DNA of 6,452 nt from Clostridia bacterium (lineage in GTDB: Bacteria; Bacillota; Clostridia; Oscillospirales; Acutalibacteraceae). The first letter of the stretch is position 1, and each line of letters starts with the position of its first letter. Below the pieces are notes generated by a model. It ran no database searches. It saw only the letters and a program-made list of their open reading frames with translations, and was not told the origin of the DNA. Below, piece by piece: positions 1 through 5,203 of the stretch. The stretch is taken from contig JAGAZW010000073.1 in assembly GCA_017939855.1 (NCBI GenBank), forward strand, positions 1 to 6,452. Direction: 5' to 3'. The translations under genes were made by a program, and so were the position numbers.

Positions 1-841
1 AAATGTTACTTTCTGAGGCATTATTATGCTCTAGCTTTATCTTTCTAATATTTGAGATAGTATATTGTCTATAAAAATAGTCACCGAACATTCCTGAAAT
101 TACTCCAGCGAATATGGAAATAAGCGAACCTGCCAAAGCTAAAGTTAATGTAGCAACATCAAAAGCGCCAATATTTGCGACAAAATATTCATAGAGATCA
201 GCAGCCGCTTGTGCATTACTGTTTTCATAAACGATTCTATTAAAATTAATCGCAAAAATATCTGCAACCAGCGAAAGCGTACAGAAAAAGGCTCCTAATT
301 TATACATCTTCCTCGAAAGCATCCAAGGACCCGGTAAAATAAATGCGAGCCAATTCCAAGAAATCTTTTTTCCTAACTTCATTTTGCAAAATTTTGGAAT
401 ATATCTGTGACTGTTGCTTAAAACAAATTTCTTTGCTTCGTTTGCAGTTACACCTTCACCTAAATCCGCATCTGCAGGTACTCCACCTAAAAAATCAAAA
501 AAAGCATATCCGTTACCCATTTTAGTAGCATTTGGTGTTCCGCACTCAGGGCAACGAATCAAATCATCTTCATACTCGCTATCACACATTTTGCATTTTG
601 TTAGACCAATATTTACTTTTTCTTCATTTTTCTTATGTTCATCTTCTTGCCTTTCGTCCTGTGTTTTTTCATTGTACTGTTGCTCGGTACCGTGAAAACT
701 TTCTAAGAAACAACGCCCAATTTTATCATAACATTCCCTATGATACGGAGCACCGCAATCAGGGCAAAAAACAACATCATCGTCATCAAAAAGATAGGCT
801 TTGCATACCTGACACTGCTTACCCTCCATATTAAAACTCAT
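1..841 (-). CDS. RING-finger/zinc-ribbon membrane protein with DUF2628-like domain (partial, C-terminus outside window)
   Basis: I translated this by hand from ATG 841-839; it stays open for 280 codons to the window edge, so the C-terminus is missing. Residues 10-45 hold a Cys/His-rich module (C10, C13, C26, C29, H34, C37, C44) resembling the prokaryotic RING finger family 1. A charged linker (about 53-76) follows, then a second zinc ribbon with C83-x2-C86 and C97-x2-C100. From residue 162 the pattern WNWLAF..PGPWMLSRKMY is typical of DUF2628 membrane domains. Hydrophobic stretches at about 182-201 and 227-252 look like two membrane helices. The N-terminal zinc modules are probably cytoplasmic; the function is unknown. 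The start overlaps the Nudix stop codon as ATGA, and a ribosome site reading AGAGGAG lies inside the end of the Nudix gene, so translation is probably coupled. Family assignment is from motif recognition, not a search. Confidence 0.85.
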   Translation of the reverse strand, partial: MSFNMEGKQCQVCKAYLFDDDDVVFCPDCGAPYHRECYDKIGRCFLESFHGTEQQYNEKTQDERQEDEHKKNEEKVNIGLTKCKMCDSEYEDDLIRCPECGTPNATKMGNGYAFFDFLGGVPADADLGEGVTANEAKKFVLSNSHRYIPKFCKMKLGKKISWNWLAFILPGPWMLSRKMYKLGAFFCTLSLVADIFAINFNRIVYENSNAQAAADLYEYFVANIGAFDVATLTLALAGSLISIFAGVISGMFGDYFYRQYTISNIRKIKLEHNNASESNI

Positions 842-1365
842 ACAAAAGCTCCTCTATAATCATCAATTTTTTCAAATAAACTATCAAAATATTCGTTTCC
901 ATAATTATGAAACTGACCGTTTTTTATCATTGTAGAAAGCTGCTCTTTTGAAACCCATTTAGCCTCCGCCACTTCACTCTTTTGAAGCACCAGTTCTTCT
1001 ACGGAAACATCGGCTGTTATCGCCCATACATCAAGTAATGAGGTTCTACGCTTAATGCGCATTAATTTGATAAGACTATCTTCACTAGAAGGCAGACCTA
1101 ATTCTTCAAACAACTCCCTTTTTGCAGCCAAAAAAGAAGTTTCGCCGGATATTGCAGCACCACCGGTTGCTGCCCATTCTCCGGGCATTAGTTTTTTATT
1201 ATCAGCACGTCGCTGAATCAAATACTCTCCTCTACTAGATACAATCCAGATATGGACAACAAGGTGATATTCGCCGTTTTTAAAATGACAGCGTCCACGT
1301 AAAGTTGTTTTGCCCGTAGGAATCCCACGTTCATTTAATATATCCCATTTTTCCACAGCCATCAT
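838..1365 (-). CDS. Nudix hydrolase (IPP-isomerase-like/YfcD-type)
   Basis: The protein has 175 residues and a complete Nudix box at residues 69-91: G69, five residues, E75, seven residues, then R83-E84-L85, E87-E88, G90 and a hydrophobic residue. These acidic residues bind the metal that hydrolyses a nucleoside-diphosphate-linked substrate. The N-terminus (WDILNERGIPTGKT, then HLVVHIWIV and YLIQRR) resembles the Nudix subgroup related to isopentenyl-diphosphate isomerase and YfcD, which is cytosolic. The true substrate cannot be read from sequence. The gene is second in a three-gene minus-strand operon. Its ATG at 1365 overlaps the upstream TGA as ATGA, and a second ATG follows immediately at 1362. 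GGAG at 1374-1371 serves either start, at 5 or 8 nt. Length and motif are intact. I am confident of the superfamily and unsure of the activity. Confidence 0.9.
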   Translation of the reverse strand: MMAVEKWDILNERGIPTGKTTLRGRCHFKNGEYHLVVHIWIVSSRGEYLIQRRADNKKLMPGEWAATGGAAISGETSFLAAKRELFEELGLPSSEDSLIKLMRIKRRTSLLDVWAITADVSVEELVLQKSEVAEAKWVSKEQLSTMIKNGQFHNYGNEYFDSLFEKIDDYRGAFV

Positions 1366-2027
1366 AATTTCTCCACTATTTCACTGCGTTTTTTATAGAT
1401 ACTATTTGAAGGAATATAACCCCGAACAGAAGAAAGTGGGTAAATATTGGTGTTGGAACCGATAACCGTTCCTGGATTAAGCACCGAACCGCAACCTACC
1501 TCTACATTATCACCTAGAACTGCACCAAACTTTTTAAGTCCTGTTTCTATACGTCCATCCGGAGTACCTACAGTCACCAGAGTTTTATCAGATTTAACGT
1601 TCGAAGTAATAGCACCTGCTCCAAGGTGCGAACGGTAACCCAAAATGCTGTCGCCTACATAGTTATAATGTGGCACCTGCACATTATCAAACAAAATAAC
1701 ATTTTTTATTTCAGTCGAGTTACCTACAACACAATTTTTTCCGATGATTGCGTTACCTCTTATAAAAGCACAATGACGAACTTGAGCGTTTTCATCTATA
1801 ATACAAGGACCGGATATATATGCCGTTTTCGCAATTGATGCGCTTTTGGCGATATATATGTTTTCACCTTTTTTTTCAAAGATGTTCATATCGAGTTTTT
1901 TCGAGAACTCTAAAATAAAATTGCCTATGTTTGGCAATATTTCAAAAGGATACTCAACATCCTCAAATATCGAAGCTGCTAAGGTATGCTCTAAAGAAAG
2001 TAAATTTTTAACTGACATTCCTTCCAT
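1362..2027 (-). CDS. Left-handed beta-helix (GlmU-like) nucleotidyl/acetyltransferase-like protein
   Basis: The 221-residue protein is mostly imperfect hexapeptide repeats from about residue 57 to 205 (IYIAKS.., AYISGP.., AIIGKN.., VTVG..), which form a left-handed parallel beta-helix. Residues 118-142, VPHYNYVGDSILG and HLGAGAITSN, match the GlmU acetyltransferase region; H120 lies where GlmU has its catalytic histidine. There is no N-terminal nucleotidyltransferase (Rossmann) domain, so this is not full GlmU. Short proteins of this kind in Clostridia are often labelled UDP-N-acetylglucosamine pyrophosphorylase, which the missing domain makes doubtful; acetyl transfer to a sugar or sugar nucleotide is a more cautious guess. 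The start at 2027 is supported by AAGGCGG (2040-2034) 6 nt upstream; the alternative Met4 has no spaced ribosome site. It is the first gene of the minus-strand operon. Confidence 0.85.
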   Translation of the reverse strand: MEGMSVKNLLSLEHTLAASIFEDVEYPFEILPNIGNFILEFSKKLDMNIFEKKGENIYIAKSASIAKTAYISGPCIIDENAQVRHCAFIRGNAIIGKNCVVGNSTEIKNVILFDNVQVPHYNYVGDSILGYRSHLGAGAITSNVKSDKTLVTVGTPDGRIETGLKKFGAVLGDNVEVGCGSVLNPGTVIGSNTNIYPLSSVRGYIPSNSIYKKRSEIVEKL

Positions 2028-2136
2028 AACTAACCGCCTTTGTTAAATTACGTATTTAAACATGAAATAATTATTTTGAAACCAAATCTACGATTTGGTG
2101 TGAAAATTGTGCATTAAGGCGCAATTCCAAATTTCA
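2028..2136 (-). promoter_or_regulatory. Structured 5' leader of the minus-strand operon
   Basis: From the predicted transcription start near 2136 to the ATG at 2027 there are about 108 nt without a gene. In RNA sense it contains an imperfect hairpin (2126-2119 with 2112-2105), then an 8-bp hairpin (2099-2092 with 2088-2081, 3-nt loop), then an AT palindrome (2076-2065). The segment UUGAAAUUUGG at 2137-2127 can pair either with UUUCAA at 2081-2076, closing a three-way junction, or through AUUUGG with the CCAAAU arm of the second hairpin. I do not recognise a known riboswitch. A regulatory role is inference from the pairing alone. Confidence 0.35.
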
Positions 2137-2145
2137 ATAATTATT
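2065..2145. repeat. Two copies of the palindrome AATAATTATT in the divergent promoter region
   Basis: AATAATTATT occurs at 2066-2075 (inside the 12-bp palindrome AAATAATTATTT, 2065-2076) and again at 2136-2145, where it overlaps the -10 box and start site of the minus-strand promoter. The copies are 70 bp apart. They could be operator sites, but in such AT-rich DNA chance is a real alternative. Confidence 0.3.
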
Positions 2146-2171
2146 ATAACAGTATTATAAATAATTTTCAA
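2143..2171 (-). promoter_or_regulatory. Sigma-A promoter of the minus-strand operon
   Basis: On the minus strand, TTGAAA (2171-2166) is followed by a 17-nt spacer and a perfect TATAAT (2148-2143), with TG one base before the -10 box (extended -10). Transcription should start near 2136. This is a near-consensus housekeeping promoter directed at the beta-helix/Nudix/RING operon. Its -35 box is 20 bp from that of the divergent SRP RNA promoter. Confidence 0.8.
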
Positions 2172-2191
2172 GAATTTATCGAATTTAGGTA

Positions 2192-2220
2192 TTGTAAATA
2201 TTAAAAAAATATATTATAAT
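2192..2220 (+). promoter_or_regulatory. Sigma-A promoter of the SRP RNA (and probably dnaX operon)
   Basis: TTGTAA (2192-2197), a 17-nt spacer and a perfect TATAAT (2215-2220) form a strong promoter; the start would be near G2227. It lies directly upstream of the SRP RNA. I find no comparable promoter between here and dnaX, so it probably also supplies the dnaX-yaaK-recR transcript through terminator readthrough. Confidence 0.75.
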
Positions 2221-2254
2221 ATTATTGCGCTATGAATTTGTGTCGCAAAGTCGG

Positions 2255-2395
2255 CTTGTATATTGAGTCGTGCGAATGGGCGGGTCCTGTGCGACGGGAG
2301 GCTGTGAACCATGTCAGGCGGGGAACCGAGCAGCATTAAACAGTTTATCCTGTGCGCGTAGTAAATCGGCTCGTTCGTACGACTGAATATGCAAG
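2255..2395 (+). ncRNA. ffs: Signal recognition particle RNA, small bacterial type
   Basis: This is the RNA of the signal recognition particle; it binds Ffh and directs nascent membrane and secreted proteins to FtsY. The conserved tip is clear: GTCAGG (2313-2318), a 3-bp stem CGG/CCG (2319-2321 with 2326-2328), the GGAA tetraloop (2322-2325) and AGCAGC (2329-2334), flanked by GTGAACC and ATTAAA as in Gram-positive SRP RNAs. Next come GCTGT/ACAGT (2301-2305 with 2340-2344) and a 16-bp closing helix (2266-2281 with 2369-2384). After one G/G mismatch a further 10 pairs follow (2255-2264 with 2386-2395). No Alu domain like that of Bacillus scRNA is evident. The primary transcript probably runs from about 2227 to 2401; the mature ends are not known. 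SRP RNA just upstream of dnaX is a conserved Firmicutes arrangement. Confidence 0.93.
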
Positions 2396-2401
2396 TTTTT
2401 T
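2369..2401 (+). terminator. Intrinsic terminator formed by the closing helix of the SRP RNA
   Basis: The 3' arm of the SRP RNA rod (2369-2384 and 2386-2395, pairing back to 2255-2281) is followed at once by six T residues at 2396-2401. The RNA's own end is therefore a rho-independent terminator. It ends 14 nt before the dnaX ATG, so polymerase that fails to stop enters dnaX directly. Confidence 0.75.
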
Positions 2402-2404
2402 ATA

Positions 2405-2410
2405 GAGGTG
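2405..2410 (+). promoter_or_regulatory. dnaX ribosome binding site, which decides the start
   Basis: GAGGTG lies 5 nt before ATG 2416. The upstream in-frame ATG at 2389 lies inside the SRP RNA terminator stem and would add nine unrelated residues (MQVFYRGVV). The ribosome site and the conserved N-terminus MAYQALYRKYRP both favour 2416. Confidence 0.85.
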
Positions 2411-2415
2411 TGGTA

Positions 2416-3624
2416 ATGGCATATCAGGCATTATACAGAAAATATCGCCCAATAACATTTTCGCAAGTTATAGGCCAGGAGCATATTACGCAGACATTAA
2501 AAAATGAACTTTCTTCTCAAAAGATTGTTCATGCTTATCTTTTTACCGGAACAAGAGGAACCGGAAAAACCAGTTGTGCAAAAATTCTGGCAAAGGCTGT
2601 AAACTGTCTTTCTCCTGTTGACGGTGACCCTTGCGGAAAGTGCGAGATGTGTAAAGCTATTGCTGATGGAAAAATTACCGATATCTGTGAGATAGATGCA
2701 GCATCAAATAACGGTGTGGATGACATAAGAGATTTGCGTGATCAGGTTAATTTTCTTCCCGCCGCCGCAAAATATCGTGTTTATATCATCGACGAGGTTC
2801 ATATGCTCTCTATCGGTGCTTTTAACGCCCTTCTTAAAACCCTTGAAGAACCGCCAGAACATGTTATTTTTATTTTAGCTACTACTGAAGTTCACAAGCT
2901 TCCCGCTACTATTCTTTCTCGCTGTCAAAGATTTGATTTTAAGCGTATTCAACATTCTGCAATTTGCGAACGAATCCGCCAAATTGCAGATGCCGAGGGT
3001 TTTAAAGTTACAGATGATGCCGCAACCCTTATCGCCTCTGCTTCAGACGGTGGTATGCGAGATGCACTTTCAATTTTGGATTTGTGCGTCAGCGGTGATA
3101 AAATAATAGATGAGGATACTGTTGCATCGGTATGCTCAATGGCAGGTAATGACTATCTTCTCAAACTTGCTAACTTTATCAAAATCGGCGATACCCAAAA
3201 TGCACTTTTACTTATTGACGAACTTCATAATTCCTCTGTAGATATGTTGCGTCTGCTTAGCGAAATCATAAAACATTTCAGAGATTTAATGATAATTAAG
3301 ACTGTCAAAGGTGAAAATATCCCGATTGTTTCCTCAAAAGAAAGATTAACCGCAATAACAGCTCAGGCCGAAAGTTACGATATCAGAGAATTATTGTCAA
3401 TACTCAGTATATTACAAGGTTGTGCTGCTAATATGCAAAGTGGTGATCGTCGTTGTGAAATGGAAATGACTATAATAAGGCTTTGCAATCCATCACTCTC
3501 TAACGACATAAATTCACTTGAAATGAGAATTACTGCACTTGAAAACAATATCGCTGATAATAAGAGTTGCTGCAAAGAGCCCTCGAAAATTGACCTGGAG
3601 AACATTTCTGAAATTACTGAGTAA
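2416..3624 (+). CDS. dnaX: DNA polymerase III subunit gamma/tau, N-terminal 402 residues ending at an in-frame TAA
   Basis: DnaX is the ATPase of the clamp loader, which places the beta sliding clamp on primed DNA. The start MAYQALYRKYRP is typical. A Walker A motif GTRGTGKT lies at 45-52, the DnaX zinc module uses C64, C73, C76 and C79, Walker B is IIDEVHM at 124-130, the SRC motif is at 168-170 and the sensor-2 region GGMRD at 212-216. Domain III follows to about residue 370. Domains I-III are complete, equivalent to a gamma subunit. The frame then meets TAA at 3622-3624, in the linker, where family members of about 540 residues would continue. The same frame remains open to TGA 4036-4038 (540 codons in all, counting the TAA). 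This is therefore either a truncated, a misread or a readthrough gene. It heads the dnaX-yaaK-recR cluster. Confidence 0.93.
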   Translation: MAYQALYRKYRPITFSQVIGQEHITQTLKNELSSQKIVHAYLFTGTRGTGKTSCAKILAKAVNCLSPVDGDPCGKCEMCKAIADGKITDICEIDAASNNGVDDIRDLRDQVNFLPAAAKYRVYIIDEVHMLSIGAFNALLKTLEEPPEHVIFILATTEVHKLPATILSRCQRFDFKRIQHSAICERIRQIADAEGFKVTDDAATLIASASDGGMRDALSILDLCVSGDKIIDEDTVASVCSMAGNDYLLKLANFIKIGDTQNALLLIDELHNSSVDMLRLLSEIIKHFRDLMIIKTVKGENIPIVSSKERLTAITAQAESYDIRELLSILSILQGCAANMQSGDRRCEMEMTIIRLCNPSLSNDINSLEMRITALENNIADNKSCCKEPSKIDLENISEITE

Positions 3625-4038
3625 GTTTCTCCCGTACAGGACATAACATCCGAATCCGAAAATGTCTTAACCGACTCTGCCCTCACTGCTCAGCCTGAAA
3701 ACTCTGCGGGTGCAATTGAGCAATGGTTTGATGTTCTTACTATTCTTAAAAAGACCTGTCCTCTTATTGCAGGTGTTCTTCAAGGTTCAACTGCATATAT
3801 ATGCGAAGACAGGCTTTTAATTGATACCGATAACAGTCAGTTCAAGGCACTTTTCAACGGTCAAAACCCAACTTATCGGGACTCCATCAGAAAAGCTGCC
3901 GCACAAGTACTCGGTAAAACATATAAACTTGGACCGTATCGTAAAAGTACCGATAAAAATCAAGCTGACCCTCTCATTAGCTTTAAAAAAAAGTTAGATG
4001 AATTACAAAACAATAATAGTGCTATAGGAGATAATTGA
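3625..4038 (+). pseudogene. dnaX: C-terminal (tau-specific) part of dnaX, same frame, beyond the internal TAA
   Basis: Straight after the TAA the dnaX frame is open for 137 codons to TGA 4036-4038. It begins with a low-complexity Ser/Glu/Ala linker. A folded-looking domain follows from 3721: QWFDVLTILKKTCPLIAGVL, then a segment with RLLIDTD and QFKALF and a basic helix. This fits the DnaX C-terminal region that in tau contacts the polymerase and the helicase. There is no ATG, GTG or TTG in frame, so it cannot start by itself and is made only if the stop is read through or is not real. Because the frame is the same on both sides, one base substitution (for example CAA to TAA) would explain the break; no indel is needed. 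AGGAG at 4026-4030, inside this part, serves yaaK. Confidence 0.85.
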
Positions 4039-4039
4039 T

Positions 4040-4381
4040 ATGAAAGTTAGAATTCCAAATTCCGGTGGTCCGGGCAATATGAACCAGATGATAAAACAAG
4101 CTCAAAAAATGCAGGAAGATATGGCAACACTTCAAAGCGACCTTGAAGCAAGGGAATATACCGCCACTTCAGGCGGCGGTATTGTTAGTGTTACTGTTGA
4201 CGGTAAACATTTAATTAAATCTATTAAAATCAATCCCGACGCTATCGACCCTGAAGATACTGAAATGCTTGAAGATCTTGTCACCGTCGCAGTAAATGAA
4301 GCTATATCTAATGCAATAAAAACTGCCGAAGAGGAAATGGGAGCTATAACCGGTGGTCTGAATCTCCCCGGTATGTTCTGA
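4040..4381 (+). CDS. yaaK: YbaB/EbfC family nucleoid-associated protein
   Basis: A small DNA-binding dimer of 113 residues, the usual family size. It shows the family plan: N-terminal MNQMIKQAQKMQEDM helix (14-28), the strand-rich SGGGIVSVTVDGKHLIKSIKINP section (44-66), then a long C-terminal helix with DLVTVAVNEAISNAIK (79-94) and a Gly-rich tail NLPGMF. The glycine cluster and IDPEDTEMLEDL are hallmarks. In other bacteria the family is linked to nucleoid organisation and, by its place next to recR, to recombination repair. AGGAG at 4026-4030 lies 9 nt before the ATG, and the start follows the dnaX TGA by one base. recR follows after a one-base gap. Confidence 0.95.
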   Translation: MKVRIPNSGGPGNMNQMIKQAQKMQEDMATLQSDLEAREYTATSGGGIVSVTVDGKHLIKSIKINPDAIDPEDTEMLEDLVTVAVNEAISNAIKTAEEEMGAITGGLNLPGMF

Positions 4382-4382
4382 T

Positions 4383-4982
4383 ATGGACTATAATATTGTT
4401 CCTCTCAATGAGCTTATTAGTCAATTTTCACGTCTTCCGGGTATTGGAAAAAAAACAGCACAAAGACTCGCATTCAACATTTTACAACAACCCGAAGAAA
4501 ACGCTCAAAAATTTGCCGAGGCTCTTATAAATGCAAGAAAACAAATTCATTTATGTAAATGTTGTCAGTCGCTTACCGACAGAGAATTATGTCTTATATG
4601 CGATGATTCCCGTCGCAATCACTCTGTAATCTGTGTTGTCGAAAGTCCGAAAGATGTTTTAGCTTTTGAAAGAACAAAAGAATTTAACGGCGTATACCAT
4701 GTTTTACACGGTATTATTTCTCCTCTTGACGGTATTGGTCCGGAACACCTTAAAATTAAGGAATTAATGGCACGACTTTCTTGCGAAAATATTACTGAGA
4801 TTATTATGGCAACTAATCCAACTGTTGAAGGTGAAGCTACCGCAAGTTACATTTCAAGGCTCGTTAAACCAATGGGTATTAAAGTAACAAGACTTGCGTA
4901 TGGTATACCTGTTGGCGGCGACCTCGAATATGCCGATGAATATACTTTAGCAAGAGCCCTTGAAGGCAGAAATGAGATATAA
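4383..4982 (+). CDS. recR: Recombination mediator protein RecR
   Basis: RecR works with RecO (and RecF) to load RecA onto SSB-coated single-stranded DNA during gap repair. The 199-residue length is standard. In order: helix-hairpin-helix RLPGIGKKTAQRLAF (17-31); four-cysteine zinc finger C58-x2-C61 and C70-x2-C73; Toprim domain beginning VICVVESPKDVLAFE (82-96, acidic E87), with LHGIISPLDGIGP (108-120), TNPTVEGEATA (144-154) and the C-terminal YGIPVGGDLEYADEYTLARAL (173-193). No key residue is missing. The ATG is one base after the yaaK stop with no clear ribosome site at normal spacing, so translation probably depends on coupling to yaaK. The dnaX-ybaB-recR order is widely conserved. Confidence 0.97.
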   Translation: MDYNIVPLNELISQFSRLPGIGKKTAQRLAFNILQQPEENAQKFAEALINARKQIHLCKCCQSLTDRELCLICDDSRRNHSVICVVESPKDVLAFERTKEFNGVYHVLHGIISPLDGIGPEHLKIKELMARLSCENITEIIMATNPTVEGEATASYISRLVKPMGIKVTRLAYGIPVGGDLEYADEYTLARALEGRNEI

Positions 4983-4984
4983 TT

Positions 4985-5203
4985 ATGACTAAAGAAAAAA
5001 TTGATAGAATTAACTTTTTAGCAAGAAAACAAAAGTCTGAAGGACTTACAGAAGATGAAAAAGCTGAACAGTATTCTCTAAGACGTGAATATATAGAATC
5101 GTACAAGCAAAGTCTCGTTTCTCAATTGGATAATATGTATATCGTTGAAAAAGATGGAACTAAAAGAAAGGTTACACCTAAAAATGAAACTCCTCTTAAC
5201 TGA
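4985..5203 (+). CDS. DUF896 family protein (UPF0291, YnzC-like)
   Basis: A 72-residue soluble protein with the DUF896 pattern: KIDRINFLARKQKSEGLTEDE (about 5-25), EQYSLRREYIESYKQSLVSQLDN (about 28-50), then a charged tail with VEKDGTKRKV. The family folds as a short helical hairpin; in Bacillus some members are under SOS control, but the molecular role is not known. Here the ATG lies two bases after the recR stop, so it belongs to the dnaX-recR transcript. Its last 20 bases overlap the following dehydrogenase in another frame. I see no SOS box in front of it; none would be expected inside an operon. Confidence 0.9.
   Translation: MTKEKIDRINFLARKQKSEGLTEDEKAEQYSLRREYIESYKQSLVSQLDNMYIVEKDGTKRKVTPKNETPLN

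Noticed and set aside
343..834. Three plus-strand open frames of 60-100 codons
   Set aside because: They are antisense to the RING/DUF2628 gene, whose minus-strand frame has clear zinc motifs and a ribosome site.
1447..2046. Plus-strand open frames of 63-70 codons
   Set aside because: They lie antisense to the beta-helix gene, have no recognisable domains, and have no ribosome sites that I could see.
2389..2415. Upstream ATG as the dnaX start
   Set aside because: It lies in the SRP RNA terminator stem, lacks a ribosome site, and adds nine residues not seen in DnaX; ATG 2416 has GAGGTG and the conserved N-terminus.
2535..2726. Minus-strand frame within dnaX
   Set aside because: It is the mirror of the Walker A and zinc-module region of dnaX.
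3622..3624. Reassigned UAA codon in this organism
   Set aside because: recR (4980-4982) and the dehydrogenase (6132-6134) end at TAA at the expected family lengths, so UAA is a normal stop here.
3375..3686. Minus-strand frame of 103 codons spanning the dnaX stop
   Set aside because: No family resemblance or promoter; it is the complement of the conserved dnaX frame.
3745..3760. A -1 frameshift site (TTAAAAAG) like the Escherichia coli dnaX slippery sequence
   Set aside because: In the reading frame it is CTT-AAA-AAG, which lacks the X-XXY-YYZ pattern, it lies after the TAA, and the frame does not change across the break.
3625..4038. The post-stop dnaX segment as an independent gene
   Set aside because: There is no ATG, GTG or TTG in its frame and no ribosome site near its beginning.
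4879..5106. Minus-strand frame across recR and DUF896
   Set aside because: It is antisense to two well-supported genes and has no recognisable protein features.
5145..5183. Longer start for the hydroxyacid dehydrogenase
   Set aside because: The 13 extra residues are out-of-frame DUF896 sequence, and family members begin at the MKLLLTD-type strand.
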